A stretch of 64,000 nt of DNA from Streptomyces aureus (GTDB lineage Bacteria > Actinomycetota > Actinomycetes > Streptomycetales > Streptomycetaceae). Made by a program: the position numbers and the translations under genes. A model generated the notes under the pieces. That model saw nothing but the letters and a program-made list of their open reading frames with translations, ran no database searches and was not told the origin of the DNA. Where the stretch lies: NCBI RefSeq assembly GCF_000725495.1, contig NZ_KL647043.1, forward strand, positions 27,715 through 91,714, in the 5' to 3' direction. Positions 43,948 through 53,883 of this stretch are shown piece by piece (within the stretch, counting starts at the first letter, position 1; every line of letters begins with the position of its first letter).

Positions 43948-45630
43948 TCAGTGACTGGCCGCGAGTTCACCGCTGAGCCTGCCGTGGAGGTCGGCACTCG
44001 GGTCGTTGAGGCCGATGATCTCGACGGTCTTGCCGCGCTGCTCGTACTTGGTCTCGATGGCGTCGAGAACCGCGACCGAGGAGGCGTCCCAGATGTGGGC
44101 CGCGGTCAGGTCGATGACGACCCTCTCGGGGTCGCCCGCGTAGTCGAACCGGCCTACGAGGTCGTTGGAGGAGGCGAAGAAGAGTTCACCGGTCACGGAG
44201 TAGACGACCGTGGCTCCGCCGGGGTCGGTGACGGCCGTGACGTCGGCGAGGTGGGCAACACGCTTGGCGAAGATGACCATGGCGGTGACGGAGCCGACGA
44301 CGACTCCGATCGCGAGGTTGCCGGTGGCGACTACGAACGCGACGGTGACCACCATGACGGTGATCTCGCCGGCCGGCATCCGCTGGAGGGTCTTGGGGGC
44401 GATGGAGTGCCAGTCGAAGGTCGTGAAGGACACCATCACCATGACCGCGACCAGTGCGGCCATCGGGATGTCGGAGACGACCGGGCCGAAGACGATGCAC
44501 AGCAGCATCAGGAAGACCCCTGCCAGGAACGTGGACAGGCGGGTGCGCGCGCCGGACACCTTCACGTTGATCATGGTCTGGCCGATCATGGCACAGCCTC
44601 CCATGCCGCCGAAGAAGCCGGTGACGATGTTGGCGATGCCCTGGCCGATGGACTCCCGGGTCTTCGAGGAGTGGGTGTCGGTGATGTCGTCGACCAGTTT
44701 GGCCGGCATCAGCGACTCCATCAGGCCTACCAGCGCCATGGCGAACGCGTAGGGGGCGATGGTCGTGAGGGTGTCCATCGTGAACGGGACGTCGGGCAGG
44801 CCGGGTACGGGAAGCGAGGAGGGCAGGTCACCCTTGTCGCCGACCGTCGGGACTGCGATTCCCGCTGCGACCGTCATCACGGTGAGGACGAGGATGGAGA
44901 CCAGCGGGGCCGGAATCATCTTGGTGATCTTCGGGGAGAGCACCATCAGCGTGAGGCCTCCGAGGACCAGTGGGTAGACCGGCCACGGGACGTCGTCCAT
45001 CTCGGGGATCTGTGCCATGAAGATCAGGACGGCGAGGGCGTTGACGAAGCCGACCATCACGCTGCGGGGCACGAACCGCATCAGTTTCGCGACGCCGAGC
45101 GCGCCGAGCGCGATCTGGAGGACACCGGCCAGGATGACGGCCGCGACCAGATAACCGAAGCCGTGTTCTCGGTTGAGGGGGCCGATGACCAGGGCCACCG
45201 CGCCGGTCGCAGCGGAGATCATGGCCCGGCGGCCACCGACGAGGGAAATCGTCACAGCCATGGTGAAGGAGGCGAACAGGCCGATCGCCGGATCGACACC
45301 GGCGATGACGGAGAAGGAGATCGCCTCGGGGATCAGTGCCAGGGCAACGACGAGTCCGGCCAGGACCTCGGTGCGCCAGACGTTCGGATCGGACAGCCAG
45401 TCGGGCTTCAGGCCACGCAGCCGAGCGGCCGGAGCAACAGCGGGAACGGCGGAGGACACGAGATCGGGAACCTGTCGTACGGGCACCTCCAGGCGCCGGG
45501 CCAAGAGGTGCAGAAGAATGCGGGTAGGCCGGGTCGGCACCCGCGGACGGCCCCTGAGCGGAGCCGGGAAACTACGAACGATCGAAAGCAGCCGCGCAGC
45601 GACGCCAGGGCGCGGGCGGCAGCCAGACAT
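43948..45630 (-). CDS. SulP-family anion transporter with STAS domain
   Basis: About 560 residues from the ATG at 45630. The open frame reaches 45738, but that leader has no coding character and no start has a good ribosome site, so the N-terminus is uncertain. Some 12-14 helices include TEVLAGLVVALALIPEAISF, the SulP signature, and FFGGMGGCAMIGQTMINVKV. The STAS domain fills the last 130 residues (VVYSVTGELFFASSNDLVGR; VIDLTAAHIWDASSVAVLDA, with the Asp-Ser pair). Relatives carry sulfate, bicarbonate or other anions with H+ or Na+. It is divergent from a MerR regulator across a perfect palindrome. Confidence 0.92.
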   Translation of the reverse strand: MSGCRPRPGVAARLLSIVRSFPAPLRGRPRVPTRPTRILLHLLARRLEVPVRQVPDLVSSAVPAVAPAARLRGLKPDWLSDPNVWRTEVLAGLVVALALIPEAISFSVIAGVDPAIGLFASFTMAVTISLVGGRRAMISAATGAVALVIGPLNREHGFGYLVAAVILAGVLQIALGALGVAKLMRFVPRSVMVGFVNALAVLIFMAQIPEMDDVPWPVYPLVLGGLTLMVLSPKITKMIPAPLVSILVLTVMTVAAGIAVPTVGDKGDLPSSLPVPGLPDVPFTMDTLTTIAPYAFAMALVGLMESLMPAKLVDDITDTHSSKTRESIGQGIANIVTGFFGGMGGCAMIGQTMINVKVSGARTRLSTFLAGVFLMLLCIVFGPVVSDIPMAALVAVMVMVSFTTFDWHSIAPKTLQRMPAGEITVMVVTVAFVVATGNLAIGVVVGSVTAMVIFAKRVAHLADVTAVTDPGGATVVYSVTGELFFASSNDLVGRFDYAGDPERVVIDLTAAHIWDASSVAVLDAIETKYEQRGKTVEIIGLNDPSADLHGRLSGELAASH

Positions 45631-45751
45631 CAGGGCGAGCAGCGGCCGTGCGTCATGGGCTCGTGCACGCTTCTCTCCTGGAAATTTCGGATCTTCACCA
45701 GCGGCCGCGTCGCCCTGACATGGCAGGACAGCGGGCACGCCGCCTCGGCGA

Positions 45752-45775
45752 CTCTACCCTAACGTTAGGGTAGAG
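45752..45775. promoter_or_regulatory. 24-bp perfect palindrome, MerR-type operator
   Basis: CTCTACCCTAAC at 45752-45763 is followed at once by its reverse complement to 45775. MerR-family operators lie between over-spaced -35 and -10 boxes and have this size and symmetry. It separates the SulP and MerR genes and is placed to control both. Confidence 0.85.
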
Positions 45776-45836
45776 ATCGGTGACGGCCGCCCCGGTCGGC
45801 TCCGACGCGGATGAGCGAGGCTGGAGGGCCAGGGGC

Positions 45837-46241
45837 GTGAGCGGCAGGCACATGCAGATCGGCGAGGTGGCCGCACGGACCGAGCTGTCTCTGCGCACCA
45901 TCCGGCACTACGAGGAGAGCGGCCTGGTCGTCCCCTCGGCTCGCTCCCAGGGCGGATTTCGCCTCTACACCGAGTCCGACGTGGCACGGCTCATGGTCAT
46001 CCGCCGCATGAAGCCTCTCGGTTTCACCCTGGAGCAGATGCGTGATCTTCTCGGCGTCACGGACCGCCTCGATGCCGATGCCGGCCTCGACTGCGCGGAG
46101 CGCGAGACCTTGCTGGATCAGGTACGCGCCTACGAACGAGCTGCCACGGAGCAGGTCGAGAAGCTGCGGGTCCAACTGTCCCGCGCGGAGGACTTCGCCG
46201 CGACCCTGCGCGCACGCCTGCCGGACGCCGGCAGTTCCTGA
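45837..46241 (+). CDS. MerR-family transcriptional regulator
   Basis: 134 residues from the GTG at 45837, behind GAGG and AGGGG. The helix-turn-helix plus wing is standard: MQIGEVAARTELSLRTIRHY, then EESGLVVPSARSQGGFRLYT. A long dimerisation coil (YERAATEQVEKLRVQLSRAE) follows. A single Cys (DCAERETLL) lies before the coil. There is no Cys-rich metal loop at the C-terminus, so it is unlikely to sense soft metals in the MerR manner. Probable activator of the divergent SulP gene. Confidence 0.92.
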   Translation: MSGRHMQIGEVAARTELSLRTIRHYEESGLVVPSARSQGGFRLYTESDVARLMVIRRMKPLGFTLEQMRDLLGVTDRLDADAGLDCAERETLLDQVRAYERAATEQVEKLRVQLSRAEDFAATLRARLPDAGSS

Positions 46242-46252
46242 CACGCGCCGCG

Positions 46253-46717
46253 TCAAAGGGAACTGGCGGCGAGCAGGCGCTCCAGCAGATGGGAGGCGGT
46301 GATGACGCCCAGGAGCCGGGTCCCCGCCTTGTCCTTGTCCACCACGGCCACCAGCGGGCTGCGTGCCTGGGCCATGTGGGCTGCGACCTCGAGCGCGGTC
46401 TCGTCCGGGGCGGCCACGACCGGCGGCGGCGTGGTCTTCGACAGGCAGTCACGCACCGCGCGGCCCGCCAACGCGGCGCACAACCGGTCGGCGTGACGCT
46501 CGTCGATCACCGCGGCCAGAGCCGGATCCTCGATCACATAGCCAGGTACCAGGATTTTGACCATCTGAGAGGCAGGGAGGACCGCCTGCGGCGCACCCTC
46601 ATCGTCCACCACCAGCAGTGCGGGCAGGCGGTGTGCGGCCATCAGCCGTGCGGCGTCCAGCGCGTCGCTGTCGAGGCCGACTGTCTCGTACTTCTCCGCC
46701 AAGTCACGCGCACGCAC
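46253..46717 (-). CDS. Paired CBS-domain protein
   Basis: 154 residues from the GTG at 46717 (GGGAG upstream); the open frame to 46831 is Cys- and Arg-rich noise. Two CBS domains fill it: DAARLMAAHRLPALLVVDDE in the first, and ETALEVAAHMAQARSPLVAV with LLGVITASHLLERLLA in the second. Such Bateman modules bind AMP, ATP or similar ligands and usually regulate transporters or enzymes. It is the last gene of the flotillin-ATPase operon or a separate unit 134 bases beyond it. Confidence 0.88.
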   Translation of the reverse strand: MRARDLAEKYETVGLDSDALDAARLMAAHRLPALLVVDDEGAPQAVLPASQMVKILVPGYVIEDPALAAVIDERHADRLCAALAGRAVRDCLSKTTPPPVVAAPDETALEVAAHMAQARSPLVAVVDKDKAGTRLLGVITASHLLERLLAASSL

Positions 46718-46850
46718 GCCCGGCTCCCGTCTCGCTCCTCGCCGCATCCGCGGCCTCGCGCATCTTCGGCACGGCACGACGCCCGCCCCTGCCAGCACGA
46801 TACAGCCGGCGCCCCAGGGGCATGCAGCCACGACCAGCGGTCTGCTGTCC

Positions 46851-46976
46851 TCATTCGTGCTCGTGCGGCAACCCTCGCCGGTACGCCGTCATGCGCCGGT
46901 CCCGGCGCACGAGAACCAGCGTGCTAACCGCGACGATCACGAGAGCTGCGCCGAGCGGTACGAGGAAAGACGTCAT
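46851..46976 (-). CDS. 41-residue membrane peptide overlapping the ATPase stop
   Basis: The ATG overlaps the stop of the large ATPase (TGATG), so translation is coupled. The product opens MTSFLVPLGAALVIVAVSTL, a single helix. A short, basic and then His/Glu-rich tail follows (RRDRRMTAYRRGLPHEHE). Codon bias is normal. It is too short for most gene callers. Its position suggests it is a small membrane partner of the flotillin-ATPase system. Confidence 0.7.
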   Translation of the reverse strand: MTSFLVPLGAALVIVAVSTLVLVRRDRRMTAYRRGLPHEHE

Positions 46977-49900
46977 CACGGCTCCTGTCGTACGGCCGCC
47001 CGGCAGGCCGGCACGTGTCGGGGATCGGCGGCACGGACGATGGCAGACTCGACGGCGGCGACACGGTCGGCCAGCAGGCCCAGGGCAGCGACCGCACGCG
47101 GGAGGGGGTCGCTGTCAGGGCCGCCGAGGTCCTGTGCCCGGACGAACGCGGCCTTCACCTCGGCCCACCGGCTCGCCTCTTCGCCGGTGAGTGTGCCTCG
47201 CAGCTCGGCCAGTCTGAGCAGGTTCTCCTCGGCTCCGGTGGCAAGGGTCTGGGCCTCGGCGGTGTAGTGGTCGTCGATGACGGCGGCGAGTTCCGCTTCG
47301 TTCATGACCGGCTGAATACGCTGAACGATCTTGTTCATGTTGCGGTAGGAGCCCTGGAGCCGGAAGGGCGGTTCGCTGCGGGCTCCGTCGGGCTGTGCGG
47401 CGGAGGCGATGTAGGCGGTGTTGACCGCGAGAACCGTCTCGCGCGCGGTGAGCAGGTGACGAAGGACGGCGAGGATCTGTTCCAGCTCCGCGGGCGCGTA
47501 GCGCTCGGTGAGTTGATCGGAGTGTGCGGACGGGTCGTGGGCGGCGAGGCGGATCAGCAGGTCGAGGTCGGCGCGGTCGCGGCCGGCCAGTGGCGCGAGG
47601 ACGGGGTTGGCGGTGAGCGCGTTCTCGACGAAGCTGAGGGCGAAGACGTCGTCCTTGCCCGTCAGGACGTCGCCGAGGTTCCATACATCGGCACGGTTGG
47701 CGAGCATGTCGGGCAGGTGGAAGCCGCTGCCGGACTCGGTGTAGGGGTTGCCTGCCATGCAGACCGCGAAGCGTTTGCCGCGCAGGTCGTAGGTGCGCGG
47801 TTCACCGTCCCAGACGCCCTCCATGCGGCGTGTGTTGTCGCACAGCGGGATGAACTTCTGCAGCAGCTCCGCAGAGGTGTGCTGGATGTCGTCGAGGTAG
47901 AGGAGGGTGTTGGCGCCCGCCGCCAGCGCAAAGTTGATCTTCTCCACCTCTCTGCGGGCCGTGGCGTTCGGGGCCTCGGCAGGGTCGAGCGAGGTGACCG
48001 TGCGCCCGAGGGCGGGACCGCTGACCTTGACCAGCAGGAGGCCGAGGCGGTCGGCGACGTATTGCACGAGAGTCGTCTTGCCGTAGCCCGGAGGGGAGAC
48101 GAGCAGCAGTAGGCCACCCGTGTCGGTGCGCTTCGTCTCGCCTGCGGTGCCCAGTTGTTTGGCGAGGCTGTCGCCGATGAGCGGGAGGTACACCTCGTCG
48201 ATGAGGCGTCCTCGGACGAACGAGGCCATGGCGCGGGGCCGGTGGTCGGCCACACGCAGACGGGAGCGCTCGGCGGCCACCAGGGCGGTGCGCCGCCGCT
48301 GGTAGGCGCGGAAGGCGGGGGCTTCCTGCTCCCGGAACCTGCTGGTGCGGGCGAGGAACTCGTCGATGCGCACGGGCAGGCGACGCCCGACGACGCGAGG
48401 GTGGACGCCGAGCAGTCCCTCGACCGTGACCGCCGGTGCGGCGTTCGACTCGTAGCGGATGAGGGAGGGGGACAGTTCCGCGGCCACCGCCTCGGCGAGC
48501 TCACCCGGTCCTGCGTCCGCGCCGGTGGAGGACACGTACGAGGACAGCCATGCCTCGACCAGCTGGCGGCGTGCGGCCAGGTCGTCAAGTGCCGGCAGGT
48601 CCTCGTCGTAGGCCGCGGCACCCACCGCGCGGCGGAATTTGTCGAGCAGGGTGCGGGCGGTCGCACTGAGTACAAACCCGTCAGGGCCGCAGGTCAGTTC
48701 CTCGAACAGGTAGGCGCCGGCGCCGGATGCGGTGCTGTGGTCCCGCGGGGACCACGTGCGAAGCGCCGCTGCCAGCTCGCCTTCCAGTTCGGCGATGGCG
48801 CAGGCCGGTCCGAAGGTGTTTCGCGCCCGGGCCAGGCCAAGTGCGCGCCGGGTCCAGGCGGCGCGGGCCTCGGCGGTGGTGCCGTGGGCCCAAAACAGCT
48901 GGGCGGCAGCGCGGCACGCGGGTTCGTGACGCAGCGGGCCGGCCTGCTCGTACAGCGGAAGCAGGGTGGTGAGGATCGCGGTCGTGTCGTGGTCGTGGAT
49001 GCCTCGCTCATAGCCCTCGTCGTGCGCCTCCTGCGCGGCTTTGCGCACCAGGGCGGGAAGGTCCGCCTGCATAAGATGGTCGGGGCCGTGTTCCCACAGG
49101 AGGCGGGCGGCGAGGTGTTCGGCGCGGTAGACCTCGGGGGACTCGGAGGGAAGGTGGCGGTCCCAGTAGGGGCGTGTCGCGGTGAAGTCCGGGTCCGTCA
49201 CGGGGCGGCGGTAGTCGGTGCCGGTGAGCGCGAAGGCCAGCCCGTCCGCGTGCGGCACCAGGGTGAGGTCGAGGGGCTGGGTGTTGACGGCGAAGCGGTG
49301 GCTGCCGAGGCGGATGGTGCGGCCGTCGTCGGTGTAGAGGTCGGTGCGGTCGCGCAGGGCACGGGCGGCCTCCTGTCGGCAGGCCGTGAGACGGCCGTCC
49401 ACCTCCTGCGCGCGGAGCGTGTCGCCGAGATCGCGCAGTTCCTCCGCGGCACGGCGGACCTTGGCGACCAGGGGGTCGGAGGCGAAGAACGCGGAGACGT
49501 CGTCGGGTTGTGTGAACGTCGCCGCGCGCCGGACGACGGTCTCGAGAACGCGGGCGGCGGATGCGGCCAGTTGCTCGGTCCGGCGGGAACGTGTGTCGGC
49601 GAGCGTCTGCCGGCGCGCTGAGAAGACCTCGTGGATCTCGGCGCGCTTGTCCGCCAGTTGGACCAGGAGGCCGTCGAACTCGGCGAAGCGGGACTCCAGG
49701 TCCTCCAGGCGCGCCAGGATGCCGGTGAGTTGCTCGTCGCACGCCTCAGGGCTGTCGGCCACGGCGAGCGCGGCGGTCAGTGACTGGCCCAGCAGGGCGG
49801 ATTCGGCGGCGAACTCCGCTCGCCCCTCGTGGCTCAGGAGGGCGCGGCGACGGTTGTCGAGGGTGGCGCGGGCGCGGTTGAGGCCACCGAGCGCCTCGGC

Positions 49901-51889
49901 CGCCCGCTCCAGCACGGCTGTGCGGACGGTGGCGTCGACGGCGTCGATCCCGGCGACGACCTCGGTCACGGTGCGCAGTTCCTCGGCGAGGCGGTCGAGG
50001 CGCGCTGTGAGGGGAGCGGCCTCGGCGACGGTGGCGATCGAGTCCGCATCGGTGACGAGCTGTTCGATATCCGTGTGGTGGCCCGCGAAGGCGTCGTCAC
50101 GGGCCAGGAAGACCGCGGCGCGCTGCCCGAAGGCTGCAAGATCCGCTGCGGCGTTTGCGGCGATCTCGTCGACGCGGGCGACATCGCAGTGACGCAGCTC
50201 CTTGAGGGTCAGCAAGTGCCCCTGGGCGTGTCGCAGTTCGGTCAGGCCCTTTGTCCAGGCGGTGGCGTCGCGCGGGGTTTCGCCGCGCAGTCGGCGCACC
50301 ACTGCGGCGATGCGGTCCGCCGCCTCGTCGAGCGCGTCCGCGGCCTGGCGGGTCAAGGTCAGCACGGTCTCGAACTCGGTCAGTACGTGCCCGGCGGTGC
50401 CGCGTATGGCTTCCAGCGGTGTGCGGAGGTCACCCAGTTCTTCGTCGCCGAGCCAGTGGTTGCTGTCCGCGATGCGGACGCAGGCGGCGGACAGTGCCGC
50501 GTAGACCGCGGTGGTCGGTGTGGTCTCGGCGACGGCGCGCGTGAGGGACAGGCAGTCGGAGATGCCGCGGACGAGGTCGGCGTTGCCGATCCGGGCCAGC
50601 GGCCCGGCGCCGGTGGGGGCGGTGGCGGCGTAGGTGTCGGACACGTACGGGGAGCGCCACAGTTGAAGGGGGTGGACGCGTGCCGGCTCGTCGCCGTCGG
50701 CGCGCAGCACCATGAGGGTGCCGTCCTCGAAGAGCGCCTGGCCGTGGCACGACAGCGGGGTGGCGGCCTCCTTGCGGATCATGTTGTACGGCAGCAGCAG
50801 GCTGCGGCCCTGGGCGCGCGAGTGGAACACGTACAGCACGTCTTCGCCGTTCGGCGCGCGCATCTCGCGCTCGAACTCCAGGCCGACCGCGTCGGTGTCG
50901 TAGGTCTTGTGGGCGCCTGTGGCCATGCAGTAGCCCGCGGGGAACACGATGCCCTGGTCCTCGGGCAGCCGGCGGCATGCCTGGCCGATGCCGTCGAGGC
51001 GGACGACGGATCCGGTGAGGGTGTTGAACACCAGATACCTGTGGGTTTCCTCCTTGTAGGGGCGGATCCGCAACAGGATGAGGGCGCCCACGCGAGCATG
51101 GGCTACCTCGGTGTCGGCGAGAGACTGCAGCGGCTCGTCGATGGCCTCGGCGTAGATTTCTCTCCCTGCCTCGGTGCCGTCTTGGACGCTGACAGTGAGC
51201 GCGCCGCCGACAATCGAGACGAAGGCTTCTGCCTGCACCGAGACACACGGGTGGCGGCCGGGGACGTGGTCCGCGCGCGTCGTGAGGGCCCAGGAGAAAT
51301 CGTGGGAGGGTGGGAAGACGTGGTCCCGGTCACCGCGGGCGTCCAGGAAAGACACCTGCCCGTCCGCGGTCAGCGCCCAGCGCAGTACGCGGATGTCATC
51401 GGCCTTCTCTCCGGTCCGGAACACGGCCAGCAGCTTGCCGTCCACCTGGCGAAGCTGGAGGAGGCGGGCCTGGCGGTAGTAGCGGTACAGGGCCCCAAAC
51501 TCCCGTACGAACGCGGGATCATCCAGCAGACCCGGCACGGCATCCTCGGGGAGCCGGTTCAGGCCGCGGTCGTACAGTGCGAACACGTCACGCACCGCCG
51601 TTTCCGGTGTGATGCCGAGGGGCGGAACGAGGCCGAGGAGCAGGCGGTCCCCGACTGCCACGATGTCGCGGGGCTTGCACGGCTGTTCGGTGCGCAGCCG
51701 CTCGGTGCCGGCGAGTTCCAGTTGTACGGAGCCGAACTCCTCGGTGCGGCGGACGTTGAGCGCGTGGGCGCGGCGGGCGAGTTCGGCGGCCTGTGCGGCG
51801 AGCCGGTCGCGCAGGACCTCGTACGTGCCGGTGTCGACGGCGTCGTGCGTCGCGGTCCGGAGCGTCCCCGTCTGGAGGCCGGTTGCCAT
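46976..51889 (-). CDS. Very large AAA (MoxR-like) ATPase, annotated elsewhere as DNA repair ATPase
   Basis: 1637 residues. The N-terminal half carries a beta-rich domain (about residues 60-470) in which beta-propeller-like strands alternate with polar loops. A long coiled-coil zone (about 480-900) contains repeated Leu/Ala/Glu/Arg heptads. A middle domain follows. The AAA module is at the C-terminus: Walker A SPPGYGKTTLV near 1266, Walker B TLLYLDDIQ near 1330, and the sensor AGNPYTESGSGF near 1381, with the MoxR-type order. The N-terminus starts MATGLQTGTLRTATHDAVDT, 74 bases after the flotillin gene. Proteins of this type are consistently encoded with flotillin-like proteins. Their function is not known to me. 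Confidence 0.85.
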   Translation of the reverse strand: MATGLQTGTLRTATHDAVDTGTYEVLRDRLAAQAAELARRAHALNVRRTEEFGSVQLELAGTERLRTEQPCKPRDIVAVGDRLLLGLVPPLGITPETAVRDVFALYDRGLNRLPEDAVPGLLDDPAFVREFGALYRYYRQARLLQLRQVDGKLLAVFRTGEKADDIRVLRWALTADGQVSFLDARGDRDHVFPPSHDFSWALTTRADHVPGRHPCVSVQAEAFVSIVGGALTVSVQDGTEAGREIYAEAIDEPLQSLADTEVAHARVGALILLRIRPYKEETHRYLVFNTLTGSVVRLDGIGQACRRLPEDQGIVFPAGYCMATGAHKTYDTDAVGLEFEREMRAPNGEDVLYVFHSRAQGRSLLLPYNMIRKEAATPLSCHGQALFEDGTLMVLRADGDEPARVHPLQLWRSPYVSDTYAATAPTGAGPLARIGNADLVRGISDCLSLTRAVAETTPTTAVYAALSAACVRIADSNHWLGDEELGDLRTPLEAIRGTAGHVLTEFETVLTLTRQAADALDEAADRIAAVVRRLRGETPRDATAWTKGLTELRHAQGHLLTLKELRHCDVARVDEIAANAAADLAAFGQRAAVFLARDDAFAGHHTDIEQLVTDADSIATVAEAAPLTARLDRLAEELRTVTEVVAGIDAVDATVRTAVLERAAEALGGLNRARATLDNRRRALLSHEGRAEFAAESALLGQSLTAALAVADSPEACDEQLTGILARLEDLESRFAEFDGLLVQLADKRAEIHEVFSARRQTLADTRSRRTEQLAASAARVLETVVRRAATFTQPDDVSAFFASDPLVAKVRRAAEELRDLGDTLRAQEVDGRLTACRQEAARALRDRTDLYTDDGRTIRLGSHRFAVNTQPLDLTLVPHADGLAFALTGTDYRRPVTDPDFTATRPYWDRHLPSESPEVYRAEHLAARLLWEHGPDHLMQADLPALVRKAAQEAHDEGYERGIHDHDTTAILTTLLPLYEQAGPLRHEPACRAAAQLFWAHGTTAEARAAWTRRALGLARARNTFGPACAIAELEGELAAALRTWSPRDHSTASGAGAYLFEELTCGPDGFVLSATARTLLDKFRRAVGAAAYDEDLPALDDLAARRQLVEAWLSSYVSSTGADAGPGELAEAVAAELSPSLIRYESNAAPAVTVEGLLGVHPRVVGRRLPVRIDEFLARTSRFREQEAPAFRAYQRRRTALVAAERSRLRVADHRPRAMASFVRGRLIDEVYLPLIGDSLAKQLGTAGETKRTDTGGLLLLVSPPGYGKTTLVQYVADRLGLLLVKVSGPALGRTVTSLDPAEAPNATARREVEKINFALAAGANTLLYLDDIQHTSAELLQKFIPLCDNTRRMEGVWDGEPRTYDLRGKRFAVCMAGNPYTESGSGFHLPDMLANRADVWNLGDVLTGKDDVFALSFVENALTANPVLAPLAGRDRADLDLLIRLAAHDPSAHSDQLTERYAPAELEQILAVLRHLLTARETVLAVNTAYIASAAQPDGARSEPPFRLQGSYRNMNKIVQRIQPVMNEAELAAVIDDHYTAEAQTLATGAEENLLRLAELRGTLTGEEASRWAEVKAAFVRAQDLGGPDSDPLPRAVAALGLLADRVAAVESAIVRAADPRHVPACRAAVRQEP

Positions 51890-51962
51890 GCTGCTTGCTT
51901 CCTTTCAGAAGATGCGGGCCGGAGCTGCCGTCCCCTGTGCGGCAGCTCCGGCAGTCGGGCCG

Positions 51963-53771
51963 TCAGACCCGTGCGGTGCCGTTGAGCGCGGCAAGCGGGG
52001 TGTCGGCGAGACCGAGTTCCCCTGCCTGGTCGAGCAGTTGTTGCACGGGGCCGGTGAGCGCGCCGTTGGACTTCATGAGTTTCATCAGCAGCGCGGAGAC
52101 GGTCAGGTTCTGCACGTCGGCCGTCGAGACCGATCCAAGGACGCGGCTCAGGTCCTCGGTGAAACTGGACGTGCCCTCCAGCCACGGCTTGGCTAGTGCC
52201 TGCGCGGTCTGCGAGTGCTCGACGAAGCCGTCGACCGACTTGCCGAGCGAGATGGAGGACATCAGCCGGTCGAAAAAGACCGACTCACCGCCGACGATGT
52301 TGATGTCGGCGCTCTCCAGCCCGGTGGCGAGCACGGTGGCCTGGGCCTCGGCAACCTGACGCTGGGCGTCCAGCCCGGCGAGCCGGATCTCCTTCTCGGC
52401 CTGCAGGCGCAGGCGGTACTCCTCGTGCCCCCGCGAGGCGTCGTCGAGAGCGGCCATCGCCGCGGCCTTCTCCGTGAGGCCTGCCGCTTCTGCCTTCAGC
52501 TTCTCACCGATCGCCATCGCTTCCGCGCGCGCCTTGGCCTGCGCGCCCTCGGCCTCCGCGCGCAGCCGGGCCTCCGTGGCCACGGCTTCGGCACGGCCCG
52601 CCTTCTCGATGACCTCGGCTTCCTTGTCGCGGACCTGGACTGCGGCGAGACCTTCGGCTGCCGCCTCGGCCTGCACCCCCTCGGCCAGCCGCAGTTTGGC
52701 CCTGGCCTCCAAGTCGGCCGACTTCAGCTGTGCTTCCGCGAGGGTGATCTGTTCGGCGGCGCGGTGTGTTGCGGCCTGTTCGGCGGCTTCCGCGGCCTTG
52801 ATGTCCTTGACCAGTTTCTCCTGCGCCTCGGCCTCCGCGGCGATGATCACGGCCTGGCGGTCACGTTCCGCCGCCTCGACCGCGCGCAGTTTCTTGATGG
52901 ACTCCTCCTGCTCGGCGACCGTCCGGTCCACAGCGACTCGCTCACGGATGACCTCGGCGATGTCCCGCCGCTCTGCCTCGACCTCCTTCTCCGCGGCGAT
53001 CTTCGTCAGCTGCGTCTCCCGCTCACGTCCGATGACTTCGAGGAGGCGGTCCTTCTCGATGCGCTCGTTCTCGATGGCGATCACCCGCTCGCGGTTCTTC
53101 GCCGCGACGGCGACCTCGCGCGCCTGGTTCTCCCGCTGGATGCCCAACTGCTCCTCGGTGCGCAGGAAAGCGCCCTGCGCGCGCAGCCGCTCCTCCTCCA
53201 CCACCCGAGCCGTCTCGGCCTCTTCACGTGCGCGGACGGTGTCGATCTCCCGCCGCTGCTTGATCTCGGCGTCGGCCTGACGGCGCTCCAGTTCCAGGAT
53301 CGCCTCGCGGGCGTCGACGTCCTGCCGGGTGATCTAGTCGATCGCCGCGTCCTCCAGGTGGTAGCCATTGAGGTCGACGCCGATCAACTCGATTATCTGG
53401 TCCTGAAGGGTGTCCCGGTCGCTGGCCCGTGCGGTGCCGACGGCCTGGGCGACCTTGATGACGTCCTCGACCGTCTTGTTGACCCGGACGAAGAACGAGA
53501 TGCGGATGTCGGCACGGATGTTGTCGCGGCAGATGAGTCCCTCGCGTCCGGTGCGCGTGATCTCGATGGTCTTCACCGAGATGTCCATGACCTCGGCCTT
53601 GTGCAGCACGGGCAGCACGATCTGGCCGGTGAAGGTCACGTCGACCTTCCGTGTCTGGGAGACGATCAGCGCCTTGCCCTGTTCCACCTTGCGGAAGAGC
53701 CGGGAGAAGACGATCAGCAGAAGGAGGGCAACGAACAGCAAAGCGGCGGCGAGCACGCCGATGGCAGCCAT
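51963..53771 (-). pseudogene. Flotillin/SPFH-family protein interrupted by one TAG codon
   Basis: From the ATG at 53771, an N-terminal helix (IGVLAAALLFVALLLLIVFS) and the SPFH domain (VEQGKALIVSQTRKVDVTFT to LNGYHLEDAAID) are intact. A TAG at 53334-53336 then interrupts the frame. The same frame continues without shift for 456 more codons: a long coiled coil rich in Ala and Glu (EEAETARVVEEERLRAQ and similar) and a flotillin C-terminus. Relatives have Tyr at this place (AIDY), so TAC became TAG. Read through, the protein has 602 residues. It may be a recent nonsense mutation, a sequence error or suppressed. Confidence 0.85.
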
Positions 53772-53883
53772 GTCATAGATCCTTGAGGCGTATGAGAGTC
53801 GAAGCGAAGTAGGCGGCGGAACGGTCCCGTCGGGGTATGGCCCGGAGGGCCGGCCCCGTGTCCCGCGCGTGTCACCGGGTACA

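Noticed and set aside
49829..51985. 718-codon plus-strand frame inside the giant ATPase gene
   Set aside because: An antisense artefact of high GC. The ATPase strand carries Walker and sensor motifs and normal codon bias.
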